DNA of 64,000 bases from Talpa occidentalis. Lineage: Eukaryota > Chordata > Mammalia > Eulipotyphla > Talpidae. Below, piece by piece: positions 12,207 to 24,148 of this stretch. Numbering within the stretch: the first letter of the stretch is position 1; every line of letters starts with the position of its first letter. A program made the position numbers and the translations under genes. The notes beneath the pieces were generated by a model. It was not told where the DNA came from, did not search any database, and saw only the letters and a program-made list of their open reading frames with translations. The stretch is from contig NW_023604295.1 of NCBI RefSeq assembly GCF_014898055.3, positions 133,950,676 to 134,014,675 of the forward strand, in the 5' to 3' direction.

Positions 12207-14220
12207 AAAATATTGGTTCTTGTGATACCCCATGGGGAAAGTATTTTGTGACCATGTTCTATCTTAGATTATTAATATATACAGGGTTCCACTTCAAAAT
12301 GGCTGCGTAGGAGGATCCTGAACACACCTCCAAGCACACATTGAATCAACAACTACATATAGACCAGTTTCCTGAAAGATACGCTCAAAAAAGGTGAGCT
12401 ACTCCTACACATTGGACGAACTAGGAAAAAACCCACACCAGAACATATAGGAGACAATCTTGCCAAAAACCCTACCCAAGCACCATCATTCGCAATCAGG
12501 AGGGAACTTAGAACCCTGAGCTGCTTCCTGAGGAGTGAAGTGTTGAATCCCTTGTTGGGCACCCCAATTCTTAAGATCTACAACTGATATGAGCTCCTAA
12601 AACATCTCTTTTTGAAAGCCGATGGGGCTTGCATCTACAAGACCCAGAAGGCTACAGTGAAAAAACTGAAAAACCATTCTTAAAAGAGATCACAGGGACT
12701 TAGTCCAGGGTACCCTGTATAGGCAGCCAAATGATAAGTGCCATCTTTCTGTAAAGGAAGCCTATTTATCTCCAAAGTTTCAGCCTGAGGGGGAGGCATC
12801 TAACTTAACACACATCTAGGGAATTTTGAAATACTTTCCAGAAGCAGCGCTAGTGGGCACCATCTTTGCATTCTTCCTCTGCCTCACTCCAGAATTGGAG
12901 GTTGTGCACACACTAGGGGCCCTGATTTTTGCAGCTCATATCCAGAGACACCCTTTGATGGTCAACTATGGCCAGTGGAGCTTACAAGTCCAACAGGATT
13001 ATAATGGAAAAATAGTTCTTAACTCTTTACTGCCCAGGGGCACAGAAGAAACATCCAGTCTTCATACCTGCGGCCTGGGACAGACTTCTAATTACACACA
13101 TCAATGAGCTGACCACAATCTTCTCCAGAGAACTGAATGTATCTTCATACATTCCCTCTGCCTCACTCCAGATCACCAGTATCTAAAAAAATCTCCTCAC
13201 AAAAGTCCAGGACCAGACAGCTTCATTGGTCAACAAACATTCAAAAAGAAATTAGTACCATCCTTTGCAAACTCTTCCAAAAAATAGAAAAGGAGAGACT
13301 CCTTCCAAACACTTCTCTCCTAAGGCCAGCTTACCATGAAAACACAACCAGACAAGTACACTACAACAAAGAAAATTACGAATCAGTGTCGATGATGAAT
13401 ACAGATGCAAAAATCCTCAACAAATATTTACAAATCAAATTCAACAATATATTAAAAGGATCAATTATAACTCATGACCAACTGGGATTTACCCAGAAGT
13501 GCAAAGATGGTTCAGCATCTACAAATCATTGTTATAAAATCCATTAACAAAATGAAGAAACACATGATCATATCAATAGCTAAAGAAAAAACATCTGGCA
13601 CAATACACAGCCACGTACGCTAAAACACAGCCAGGTGGCCACAGAGAAAATTACCTCAACACCATATATGACAAGCCCACAGCTAAAATCACACTTCAGT
13701 GGTGAAAATATCAAACTGTTCCTCTAAAATCCAAGAACAAGGCAAGGATGCCCGCTCTCACCACTTGTATTCAACGTAGTACAATAATCCTAGCTAAAGC
13801 AATTAGGGAAGTAAAATAAAAAGCACCCAAATTAGAAAAAAACATATTATTATACACAGAAAACCCCAAAGATGCCACCACAAAACAATCAGAAATAAAT
13901 GAATTCAATGAAATTGCAGGACACAAAAACAATATACAAATATCATTTGTGTTTCTATATACTAAAGAAAAACTATCAGAAAATTATTTCATTTATAATT
14001 GCATCAAAAAGAATAAAAGATCAAAATATAAATTTAACCAAAGAGGTGAATGACAATGAAAACTAGGTGACTTGGAAAGAAATTGAAGAGAACAAATAAA
14101 TTACAAGATATTATGCTCATGGATTAAAATAATTAATAGTATTATAATGTTCATACTAGCCAAAGCGATCTACAGATTGTAATGCAATCCCTGGCATTAC
14201 GTTTTCTGCTTTCTCAAGAT

Positions 14221-14400
14221 TAGTGTTTTCTGCTTTCTCAAGATTATTTGGGATATTTTGTGATTTGATACAAATTTTAGGGTTGTGTGTTTTATTTCTG
14301 ATTGGCCATTGGATTTTTCACAGAAATAAAATACACAACCCTAAAATTTGTATCAAATCACAAAATATCCCAAATAATCTTGAGAAAGCAGAAAACACTA
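14221..14400. repeat. 80-bp inverted repeat with 20-bp loop
   Basis: The left arm (14221-14300) and right arm (14321-14400) are reverse complements at 79 of 80 positions. The single mismatch is at 14289. The loop is 14301-14320. The right arm is the authentic L1 sequence (AATCTTGAGAAAGCAGAAAA reads as L1 ORF2), so the left arm is the added inverted copy. A 20-bp direct repeat (14201-14220 and 14225-14244) flanks the left arm. Confidence 0.9.
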
Positions 14401-15219
14401 TGCTTCCTCATTTCAAACTACATTACAAAGCTACAGTAATCAAAAGAAGAAATAATACTAGCATAAAAATTGACAATAGCTTAATGGTACAGAGAACTCA
14501 GAAATAAACCTGTGCATATATGCTCAATTAATTTACAACAAAGGAGGCGAGAATATACAAATGGATATAGGACTGTCTCTTGAACAAATGATGCTAAAAA
14601 ATTGGACAACCACATATCAAAGGATGAAACTGGATGACTGTTTATACCATACATAAAAACCAAAATCAACTAAAAGACTTGAATGTAACACCTGAAACCA
14701 TAGAACGCCTAGAGGAAATGTAAGTGGTAAGCTCTTTGATACCTGTCTTGGCAATTACTTTTTTAATTTGACACCAAAAACAAAAGTAAAAAAGCAAAAA
14801 TAAACGTGGGACTACAACAAACTCAAAAGCTGCACAGCAAAGGATATCAGCAAAATGAAAAGACAGCCCACAGAATAGGAGAAATTATTTGCCAATTTTA
14901 TTATCTCATAAGGGTTAATACCTAAAATACATAAAGAGCTCAACTCACTAGCAAGAAGAACTACTTAAATATTTTTAAAATGGCAGAAGATATAAAGAGA
15001 TGTTTTTTCAAAGACACACAGATGGTCAACAGTTACATAAAAAGATGTTCAACTTTACTAACCATCAGGGAAATACAAATCAAAATTACAATGAAATTAA
15101 CACCTCACACCTGTTAGAATGGTTATTTTCAAAAAGACAAGAAATAACAAGTGTTGGCAAAGATGTGCAATAAAGGGAACACTTGTGTACTATGGGTGCT
15201 ATCGAAAATATGGATGTTC

Positions 15220-15840
15220 CAGTGCTTTTCGTCTTCTTTCTGGCTTATTTCGCTGAGCATGATCCCTTCCAGCGCCATCCATGTTGCTGCAAATTGCATG
15301 AGTTTATCTTTTTTGAATGCTGAGTAATATTCCATGGTGTATATGTACCACATCTTCTTGATCCAGTCATCTATTTTTGGGCATTTGGGCTGTTTCCAAA
15401 GCTTAGCTATTGTAAACAGTGCTGCTATAAACATAGGGGTGCAGGTGCTCTTTGGAATTGATGTTTCTGTGTCCTTTGGGTAAACACCTAGGAGTGGAAT
15501 CGCTGGATCATATGGAAGCTCTATCTTTAGCAGGTCGGGGAATCTCCACACAGCTCTCCACAGTGGTTGGACCAGTTTGCACTCCCACCAGCAGTGCAGG
15601 AGAGTTCCTTTTTCTCCACATCCTCGCCAACATTTGTTGTTGCTAGTTTTTTAAATACATGCCATTCTCACTGGTGTGAGATGGTATCTCATGGTAGTTT
15701 TGATTTGCATTTCCCTGATTGCAAGTGATGTTGAACATTTTTTCATATGCCTGTTGGCCATTTGCGTTTCCTCTTTGGAGAAGTTTCTTTTTGGCTCTTC
15801 TGCCCATTTTGTGACTGGATTATTTACTTTGTTTTTTTGA
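15220..15840 (-). mobile_element. Inverted L1 3'-region fragment
   Basis: On the - strand this is L1 late ORF2 (AATTCCACTCCTAGG region; protein phrases [28 protein letters not shown] and MLSEISQKE). The last part of the L1 3' UTR is absent. The frame at 15129-15551 is a remnant of ORF2, not a gene. It closely resembles the L1 ends at 23.7 and 34.9 kb. Confidence 0.85.
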
Positions 15841-16040
15841 GTCTCTTCAGCTCGCTAAGGGCATTCATTATTCTATGAGGACATCAGAAGTCTGCATACT
15901 TAAATCTCTAGAAACTTCTAAATATTGATTTTACACACGATCATCACCAAAGAAATCTTTCAGGATCAGTACAATCCTGATTACTTTCTGAACTGTGTAG
16001 GTTTTTCTTCTGATTCATCAATGAAAAATACTTGTTTTAG

Positions 16041-16159
16041 AATTGAAAAATCCCCATACTTCGCCCCCTCTTGTCACCGATGAAGACATGGAGGTGCAGC
16101 TGAAAGCCATCTTCCCTCAGCGCCCACAGGCCCTAGGAGGAGACAGTGATGATCACTGA
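16041..16159 (+). pseudogene. Terminal-exon-like segment of an unidentified gene
   Basis: After a plausible acceptor (ACTTGTTTTAG, ending 16040) an open frame of 38 codons (starting at phase 2) encodes a peptide containing EDMEVQLKAIFPQRPQ and ending DSDDH, then TGA at 16157-16159. An AATAAA follows at 16235-16240. This is the layout of a last coding exon, short 3' UTR and polyadenylation signal. It lies inside the retrotransposed insertion, so here it should be a stray copy. I do not recognise the parent gene, and the coding interpretation is inferred only from the layout. Confidence 0.35.
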
Positions 16160-16272
16160 GGGAAGGGCAGGGCAGCCGTAGTCTCTTCTGACTTGCTGGA
16201 GAAGCAGCTGTCAGTAGTTCTCCTGAAGCCTCCTAATAAAGGTTAAAGGCTCCATTTAACTAAGCCCCTGGC

Positions 16273-16513
16273 GGGGCCTCCAGGATGGCCTAGGGGTTAG
16301 TCTCAGCGCTCTCAACGCTGCGGCCTGAGTTCAAGCCCCGGCCAGGGAGCTACCCGCAAGGAGCGTGGGAGTTAGCCCCCGCAAGGGGGCATGGAGCTAG
16401 AGCGCATGTGGTGCAGCAGAAGGTCTCTTCTCTCTGTGCCTGCTGCTCAGCTATGCTCTGTGCTTCAGATCTCCCCTCGCCCCGCCCCTCCACAAGTTCT
16501 TCCCAATAAAATC
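16273..16513 (+). mobile_element. Divergent tRNA-Glu-type SINE, closest to the tRNA
   Basis: The head (GGCCTCCAGGATGGCCTAGG, then TTAGTCTCAGCGCTCTCAA and CGGCCTGAGTTCAAGCCCCG) follows tRNA-Glu(CUC) closely, including the anticodon-loop region CGCTCTCA. A SINE-like body and AATAAAATCT tail follow. It is part of the transduced segment. It is an older or different subfamily from the GCGCAG copies. Confidence 0.75.
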
Positions 16514-16969
16514 TGACACCTAGATACTCCCAGAGTGCAATGTGAAATATCAGTCGATTAAGAACTACCATGCCACTAAACACCCCTCCGTGTGTAAAGC
16601 ATGTATTACCCCGTAGTACCTTTAATTCTGGCATTTAATATAACCATTTGTTCTTTCCCTATACTATTTTGTTCTTTAACTCAGCCTTAATATTCCCATA
16701 AAAATCATAAACATACTGAGTTCTCAATGAAGAAAAAAAAAATATGGATGTTCTTAAAACTTTTTAATTTAAAAAATCAAAAACTTCCATATGATCCTGC
16801 AATTCCACTTCTAAGTATTTATATGAAGAAACAAAAATACTACCTCAAAGATATATGCACCTCCATGCTCATCACAGCATTATTTACAATAAATAGCGAA
16901 GACAGAAGCAACCTAAGTGTCCATTAGTGAATGAATTTTAAAAAATGTGATAATGGGCATCCACGCATG

Positions 16970-16971
16970 CG

Positions 16972-17008
<37 letters not shown>
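16970..17008. repeat. (GC)n(AC)n microsatellite
   Basis: Alternating purine-pyrimidine tract (GCGCGC followed by about 15 CA units) inside the old L1. Such tracts favour Z-DNA and are usually length-polymorphic. Confidence 0.95.
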
Positions 17009-17345
17009 TATTATTTAGCCATAAAAAAGGAGATCCTGCCATTTGCCACAATATGAATGAAACTTAAAGGCATTATACTAGGTGAAATAAGTCAGAAAGA
17101 GACAAATAATATGATCTCACTTACATAGAATCCAAAAGAACAAAACTCATACAGACAGCAGACTGATACTTGTCAGAAGAAGAGAGTGGGGTGGGAAAAA
17201 TGGATGACGGTGGTCAAAATACACAAATTTCCAGTTAAAAAGTCAGTCCTGGGAATATAATGTACAGCATGGTTACTATAGTTAATAATTCTTTGTTGTA
17301 TATTTGAAACTTCCTAAGATATTGCTCTTAAAAGTTTTCATCAAA

Positions 17346-18007
17346 CAAAAAAAATCTATGTGTGGTCATGGATGTTAACTAGATTTTATATTGACCAATT
17401 TGCAATATATACAAATATTCAATCAATGTTGTAAACCTAAATTAGTATTAAGTCTCAATTAAAAATATGTAATATGTATACATATCAAATATTGTTATAA
17501 ATCTTTCAAGAAAGAAATTGCTTGATCAAAGGTATTGACCACAGGATGTTTTCAAGAAACATAAAAACCTTTTTATTAAGTCCCCATGAGACCAGTAGCA
17601 TCATGGGCTGGGTTTCTGGTATCACTTACTGAAGAGGTTACTCCCATACTAGTTTTCAATATTTAATGCTTTAAAGTATGCTTTGCCAACAGTGCAAATT
17701 GCCATATGATTTCCAGGCATTGTCTGACTCTTTCAAAGGTATAAATGCTTATTTGGGAAGCATATGCCAAAATTGACAATTCAAACTGTAAAGGTAAAAT
17801 TGTTTAAGAATAAAAGTAGTTACTTAGAAACAGAGCTGCGGGACCTTAAGCCTAAGAAATGCTTGAGGGTTATAAGATTGTGAAGGTTAAAGCCTACGCG
17901 ACTGAAAGTACCATACTGATTACTCTCTGAGCCACTTAGCAGGCCCTTTGATAATTTCTTGATCTTTCCATAGCAATCAAAAGTAGGTTTCTCAAAAAAA
18001 TCTCTAA
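17346..18007. other. Intergenic, nothing recognised
   Basis: AT-rich sequence between the end of the old L1 and the next SINE. No gene or named repeat seen. Confidence 0.6.
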
Positions 18008-18256
18008 GGGTCTCCCTGGTGGCATAGGGGTTAAGTCTCAGCATTATCAGTGATGCCGAGTTTGATCCCCGGCCGTGGAGCTAGCCCACATATGGCACAG
18101 TAGACCTCTCTCTCACTCGCTGCTCCCCTCAGCGGCATATTTCAGAAGATCCACTTGTTCCGCTCCCCACTCTGTCTCTTGTGAATCCTCTTGCCCGCCG
18201 CACCTCTGGCCTGCACCCCATTTCTTCTACGCAAAAATAAAATCTTTAAGAAAAAA
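18008..18256 (+). mobile_element. tRNA-Glu-type SINE
   Basis: Head GGGTCTCCCTGGTGGCATAG with TTAAGTCTCAGC, the tRNA-Glu-like subfamily also seen at 16273, 33188 and 37636. The body has CCCCTCAGCGGCATATTTCAG, and the tail is AATAAAATCTTTAAG. Confidence 0.85.
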
Positions 18257-18774
18257 GTGCTTTTTAAATAGTATATAACTACTCTTTCTTCAGAAGAGAC
18301 AGTGATATTTGCACATGGTTCTTTATATTACTCCTGAGAGCATTATACTAGTAAGAGGTCTGTTCTCTTCCAATGAAACTATCATCATAAGGCTTCAGGA
18401 ACTCTTAATTTGCTGAATCAGAAGAGGCAGCCACACATTACCCTTTAGGATCTCTAGAATGCTGATAAACATCACCAGAATGCCAAGTGTGAAAAAGGAT
18501 TACCCGATCTAAGCGGTAAACCCTAAGAATGTGTTCTCTCCATGAAAAAAGAATGTCCTGTCACGTAATGTAATTAAGTGATAGAGAAAAATTCATTTAA
18601 ATGGCACTTCTGGGATTTCCAATTAAAGATGGCACCCTGAAGATACACATTTTGAGCTCTACTTTCATCTGTTTTCTATCACCTGTTCTTACATTTACCT
18701 CCCCTTATAGCTATCCCTTTGGTTTTATGCTTACAAGAAACAAAAAATCTTAAAGTGCTATTTTTGGTGTTTCT

Positions 18775-18955
18775 GGCCAGTCAGGGAGCAACCCCCACAG
18801 TGCAGCAGACCTCTCCTGACTCGTCCACTGCTCCCCTCAGCAGTATATTTCAGTCAGTCTGCTTGTTCTGCTCCCTGGTGAATCCTCTCACCCTTTGCAT
18901 CTTTAGCCTGTACCCCAGCTCTTGCATGCATAAAAAAAATCTTTAAAAAATAAAG
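18775..18955 (+). mobile_element. 5'-truncated tRNA-Glu-type SINE
   Basis: Starts at GGCCAGTCAGGGAGCAACC, so the A and B boxes are missing. The remaining body (GCAGCAGACCTCTCCTGACT) and an AAATCTTTAAAAAATAAA tail are clear. Confidence 0.85.
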
Positions 18956-19142
18956 TTAACCTCTGAAATCACAACCCAAGTCAAAAAACAGAACTTTGCC
19001 CAAAGCCAAGAAGCCCTTTCACATGCCCTGTAGATATTCAGCCTTACCCCTGGTTTTCTTCTTTAATTGTGGCAAAATAAATACAATATAAAATTTACTG
19101 GTTTAACCATCTTTAGCATAAAGTTCAATTTGCCCTGTTTTT

Positions 19143-19385
19143 TATTTATACAAGAACTGGGGTACAGGCCAGAAGCGTGGGAAGGTGAGAGAATTCACCA
19201 GAGCGGGGAGCAGAACAGGCAAATGACCGAAGACACTGCTGAGGGGAGTAACAGGAGAGACAGGAGAGGTCTGCTGTGCCATGCAGGTATCTCCCTGGCC
19301 AGCCAGGAATCAAACCCGCACTGCAGAGGCTGTGGACAGCCTCACAGGGCGGCACTCAACCCACTGAGCCACCAGGGAGGCCCTA
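19143..19385 (-). mobile_element. tRNA-Glu-type SINE, antisense
   Basis: Reverse copy running from the T-rich tail (TTTTTATTTATACAAGAACT) to the head at GGGAGGCCCT. The flanks repeat CCCTGTTTTT (about 19133-19143 and 19386-19395), a probable target-site duplication. Several ORFs here on both strands are SINE-derived. Confidence 0.88.
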
Positions 19386-19395
19386 CCCTGTTTTT

Positions 19396-21670
19396 AAATG
19401 TAATGTTTTTAAGGTCTCAATCTACAGGTTTCCATCCATTTCTTTCTTTTTCATACAATTTGTTAAGGAAATTAGGTAGTCGGGCTGGTAGAGTACTTTA
19501 GAGAACACATTTTGCTAACTGCATATTCACGGTACAATTCAATGTGTTCCTTTGTCCTCAGTATTTCTTGAAAATTAACAACTGGATTCAGTGGTTGATC
19601 CAGAGACTTGATCAGATCTGAGTTCAATTCAAGCTACTTCTTAACATCCCCAATGTTAAGTATAAGAAGACCGCCAAGGAACACCAAAGATTCGAAGAAA
19701 ACATCTAATGAGGATCAAAAAAATTAAGCAACCTAGAAAAAGAGGATATAAAGGAAATAATAAAAGCAGTTTCTATTTTTAATAAATTCAAAAGAGAAGA
19801 AAACACTGTATTCAGAAACAAGCACAGGATGTTATAAATAAGGAATACTCAGATGAAAAGGAACTTGGGAATTAAAAATAAGTAGCTGAAATTTAAAAAC
19901 TCTAATATACCTTTAAAGATAAATTTGGGGAACTCTCAAAAAAAGTAGGCGGAAAGATTGAAAGGGATGGAAAAGTAGAAGGAAAAGACTGAAAGGGATG
20001 AAAAGACCCATACCAAAGCACACCATACAAAATGTAATACCACGGAGAGTACAGAGAAGGTGCTAAACACTTCCATAGGGAGATGGAGACAGACAGACAG
20101 ACACACACACACATACCAGGTTTTATTTAAAGAAGCAACACTGGAAGAATAAAAGAATGGAGCAATTCTGTCAATGTTCTGAAGGAAAATGATTTCTAAT
20201 GTAGTAGCCTATACCCAATTTAGTAAATGGAAATTAGATATTTCAAACGTAGAAATTTTAGGAAGTTTTTGGAAGAGACGTTCCACCAAATGAGGTCCTA
20301 CGAAAAGTCCATGCAATAGAAGATCCACTGAATAGCAGAAGCAAAAGAAAAATGCTAGTGGTAGAAGATCCCAAGAAAACATTATACAGTAAATTCAAAG
20401 AATAAGCAGTCTAACCTGAAGCATGTCAAGAGACTCCAGGAGAGATTTACTGAGCATATGAGGCTGATGAAATGACAGTGTTTCTCCACAGGTGAACAGG
20501 ATATTCACACATACTAGGGTTAGTGTACAGGAAAAGAAGTCATCAAATACTACACAGCCTCGCTGTGAACAGTTTACAGAATTATAAAAATGTAACTGTG
20601 ACTGAACAGAACTAAATGGAGGTGAGGTGGAATGGGAAGTGTGTATGAATGTGGCAGCAGTTAAGGGTACTGTCCACAGAGAGGTCAATCTTCATTTTCC
20701 TTGATGGGAAGTCAGCATCTAATGCCTAATTTTGAAAATCAATAAATATGTTCAGTAGAAATTAGATAGTTCATACCACATAAATCAGAAATTAAAGTGA
20801 TTCCCTCTGAGTAACAGGAAATGAGTCTTTAGATTATGTTAATGTATATATGATAAATATAAAAGCTAAATTCAAACACTAAACTATAAAAAGTGTATTG
20901 CTAGAGTTACAGACAGTAAATATTCTTTCAACAACCACAGAATATATTTTATACATTCACATTGCCACTTAGGATATGATTCTCCCAAGACTGTTTTCCA
21001 AGTTGTAGAAAACTGAAAAGTGGAGCCACTATGAAAGGCAGCACTCCAAAGTATTCTGCAGGACTATAGCCCAGCCCTAGCCCAGCCCACTCACTCCAGA
21101 TCATTGATTATGGGCTGGGACAACCAATCTTAGCACTGACATCGGGTGTGAATGCCAAGACTAGCTGAGGCAGACCATGCAGCCTGGGTCAAAAGCATTC
21201 AAGCTGCCAGCTGTGGAGCAGAATGGCCACAGGTATTAATCTGAGCTGAGTACAACAGAACCACAGGAAAAGGTATTATTAAAATGAGTCAGACTCTGGG
21301 AAACCATGAGAAAGTTGCACGTGGCTGGTCAGATCCCTAATGGCCCGAGGGTACAAATATTTACTGCTAACTGATCCCTTAACTAAGGGGAGTAAACTGT
21401 ATTGATGCAAATAACACAATCTACACAACAGCACTGCTTTCACTCTCTGAAATAAGCTGAGATACAAATCTAGGCTTAACATCATGTAAATAAACCAGAA
21501 ATTATACTGCTCCAAACCCATATGTTTCAGATCAAGATGAATAAATTTGAAAATAGGACTTCAAAATTAAGGCTCAAAAAGTAAATACATGAAAAAAAAA
21601 ATACATGAAACACTGGAGTATAAAATATGCTTCCAGCAGTGAAAGGACACCAGATACACACAATAGAAAT
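19396..21670. other. Intergenic, little recognised
   Basis: AT-rich DNA without a gene. The only distinctive item is a short (GACA)n/(CA)n tract at about 20091-20113. The 19060-19560 flanks resemble an old L1 3' UTR but too weakly to name. Confidence 0.6.
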
Positions 21671-21678
21671 GGAAATGG

Positions 21679-21856
21679 AAATACCATTTACTGAGCATCT
21701 ACCATGTACCAGTATGTTAATAATATTCAATCTTACAGTAATTCTAGGAATTATTACTCTCATGTATAGGCTCAAAGGGAAGATGCAATTTGCTAAAATC
21801 ACAATCAAACAGAGTCAGAAGTTGGAACTAGGACTTTCTGGATCCAGAGGCTCTAT
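21679..21856 (-). repeat. MIR SINE relic
   Basis: In reverse it shows the MIR order: ACTGAGCATCTACCATGTACC, then a region equivalent to the tail of GAGGAAACTGAGGC, CAGAGTCAGAAGTTGGAACT and a final TCCAGAGGCTC. These correspond to the standard MIR core, diverged as expected for an ancient mammalian repeat. Confidence 0.7.
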
Positions 21857-22439
21857 TTTTCTACTAACCTCATCGTAAAAGCTGTGAAACTCTCTATTGG
21901 GACCAGGCTTGAAAGTTGATGAAAAAGCACTAAAAATTGGTGAAATAATCACTCTTCAGTGCCTCAGAAGTTAAAGGGTCACTCAAAATTCCAGTAAAAT
22001 ATACATAGACAACATTCCTGTATCATCCCTGGCAAGCACGGTAGGTATTGATTTCAAATACAACCACATATGTTTACATAAATGTTGGTTACCTAAATTA
22101 ATTTACAGATAATGCACAGATTTCTATCACTCCCACAAAGAAATTGCCACTGAACATCATATCAAAACCATTCATTTGAGGACTATATCACCCAAAAGCT
22201 ATCAAAGGAAGAAACTATTACTAAACTAGTAATAAACATTTAGACTTAGAGTGATTACATTTACTGCTGAACACAATTTAGAGGTTTCTAATTAAAAGAC
22301 TAAATATTTTGATTGCTCTGCCAAATGTCCAATTAGATGACATATATGAATACTACAAAACTATAAAGACATTGTACAGATAGAATTTTTCTTTCTTTTT
22401 TTTTTGCCAAATGCTATGCTTCAGGCTATATTCTGATCC

Positions 22440-23650
22440 AAAATTCACTTATTTACCCTTACCACTATCATCTTCCCATGCCCTCTGATCTTTACTGAGG
22501 TGTAATCCATTCAAAGTATATAACTAGATTAATATCAAAAACATATGTACCCATGAAACCGCCGCCAAGATCAGATCAAGCTGTTCTCCACTCCTGAAAG
22601 TCTTCTCATGCCAATCTGTGGTCCTTTCATTCACCCCCAGGCCCAGCCAATACTCATAGGCTTTCTGCCATTTGTATCAGTTTGCATTTTCCAGCACTTT
22701 GATTAACTAGAAATATCTGACTTCTTTAACTCAATTTATAGCTGAGTTGAATTACAGATGTTTAACTTTTTAAGATACTACTAAACAGTTTCTCAAGGAG
22801 TTTGTGGATTTTTTTTTTTTTTTTTTAGCATTATATATTCTCATTAGCAGCACATGAGAGTTCTGGCTGGCTGTCTCAAATTCTCAAAAATTGGTACTGG
22901 AGTCTTTTATTTTATCCATTTTAGGGAGTATATAGTAATATCTCATTGTGGTTTTAATTTGGATCTCCCTAATTACTACTGATGATTTTTCCATGTGTTT
23001 AGGATCATCATGGGTCTTTTGTGAAGTGTCTAATAAAATCTTTTGGCCATTTTCTATTTGATTGATTTATCAGTTTTAAGTTTGTTATATTCTGGAAACA
23101 AGTTCTTTTGAAATGCATACACACACTTTATCTAGTCCATGACTTGCCTTTTCATTTTCCTAATATTGTCTTCCAAAGATTAAAAGTTCTTAATTTTGAT
23201 AAAACCCAGTTTACCAAGTATTCTCAGAATGATTCTGCCTCTTGTGCTCTAAGTAATCTTTGCCTGCCTACCTCAAGGTCACAAAATTTGTTTTCTCTAA
23301 ATTTTCGTCTAGAAATTTTACAATTTCACTTTTTATATTTATGTCTTATGCATTTCAAATTAACTTATGTATGGTATGAAGGAGGAATCATGGGTAATTT
23401 TCTATATGATTGTACAGTTGTTCCAGCACCATTTGCTAAATGCATTTCCTTTCTTCACTGAATGGCTTGGGCAACTTTATCAAAAATCTATTAACCATTC
23501 TTAAGAGGCGTCATGGATAGGTTCTATTCTAACTGACCTATAAGTCTACCCTTTCACCAATAACATACTGTCTTGATTAATATAGCATTATAGTAATTTT
23601 TTTGTTCTCCTTATATAAAATTGCTTTGACTTCCATAAATATTAAAATCA
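22440..23650 (-). mobile_element. Old L1 relic, antisense
   Basis: Read on the - strand this is degenerate L1 late ORF2/3' UTR. The + strand shows the reverse forms of L1 phrases (ATCTCATTGTGGTTTTAATT, TTTTGGCCATTTTCTATTTG, GTTCCAGCACCATTTGCTAA). It continues past the insertion at 23651-24134 to about 24250. No ORF survives. Confidence 0.7.
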
Positions 23651-24134
23651 ACATTAATTCCAAAGGGCACCTGCACCCCTATGTTCATAGCAGCACTATT
23701 TACAATAGCTAAGCTTTGGAAACAACCCAAATGCCCAAAAACAGATGACTGGATCAAGAAGATGTGGTACATATACACAATGGAATATTACTCAGCAATC
23801 AAGAAAGATAAACACATGCAGTTTGCAGCAACGTGGACGGAGCTGGAAGGGATCATGCTCAGCGAAATAAGTCAGAAAGAAAAAGAAAAATACCGGATGA
23901 TCTCACTGATAGCAGGAATTTAGAAAACCTAAATAAGGGACCAGGAAAAAGACTAATTAATACAAAGTAAAAATCAACATCAATAAGCAAACAGAGACAC
24001 ACTACAGGGTGGAGAGGAAGGATTAGGGTCAAAATAAGGAGGGGTGCAATTGGGGAATATAACCAAAATGAAAATGCATACATTGTGCAAAAATGAAAAA
24101 TGATGTAAGAATTATATATTTTTTTAAATTTAAA
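23651..24134 (+). mobile_element. Young 5'-truncated L1 insertion
   Basis: It carries the end of ORF2 (frame 23681-23923, ending in [17 protein letters not shown]) and the 3' UTR with GATGAAAATGCATACATTG-type sequence and A-rich tail. A 14-bp target-site duplication (23637-23650 and 24135-24148) flanks it. It sits in the older antisense L1, with high similarity to copies at 34.9 and 46.7 kb. Confidence 0.88.
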
Positions 24135-24148
24135 AAATATTAAAATCA

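Larger units (their letters stand above)
15220..16738 (+). mobile_element. Retrotransposed insertion: inverted L1 piece plus non-L1 3' segment
   Basis: This segment interrupts the older L1 and is flanked by a 15-bp target-site duplication (15205-15219 and 16739-16753). Removing it restores the L1 reading across GATGTTC/TTAAAAC. The left part (15220 to about 15840) is a younger L1 3' region in reverse orientation. The right part (about 15847-16738) is not L1: it holds an exon-like segment, a divergent tRNA-Glu-type SINE and a terminal A run next to the duplication. The structure fits an L1 3' transduction with 5' inversion (twin priming). Confidence 0.75.
12287..17345 (+). mobile_element. Old L1 element, internally deleted and interrupted
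   Basis: The 5' part (12287-13150) looks like an L1 5' UTR (CAAAATGGCTGCGTAGGAGG start). From about 13170 there is degenerate reverse-transcriptase coding sequence (phrases equivalent to PGPDSFI, INTDAKILNKYL and DQLGFTQ) with many stops, so ORF1 and most of ORF2 are missing. Late ORF2 and 3' UTR sequence continues to 15219 and resumes at 16739, ending in an A tract near 17345. The gap is a separate retrotransposed insertion. A long inverted repeat (14221-14400) and a (CG)n/(CA)n tract (about 16970-17008) lie inside. It encodes nothing functional. Confidence 0.8.

Noticed and set aside
11814..12251. 145-codon open frame on the + strand
   Set aside because: It runs through a SINE; the peptide (LEEGPTWPADLSC etc.) recurs wherever the SINE occurs (18075, 27569, 48843, 60943).
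13137..13547. 136-codon frame on the + strand
   Set aside because: Degenerate L1 reverse-transcriptase sequence in the old L1.
15129..15551. 140-codon frame on the - strand with clear protein similarity
   Set aside because: It is the end of L1 ORF2 in an inverted fragment, not a host gene. Frames at 16727, 23681 and 34887 are the same.
16273..16345. Possible tRNA-Glu gene
   Set aside because: Acceptor stem and arms do not pair well, and a SINE body with A-rich tail follows directly. It is a tRNA-derived SINE.
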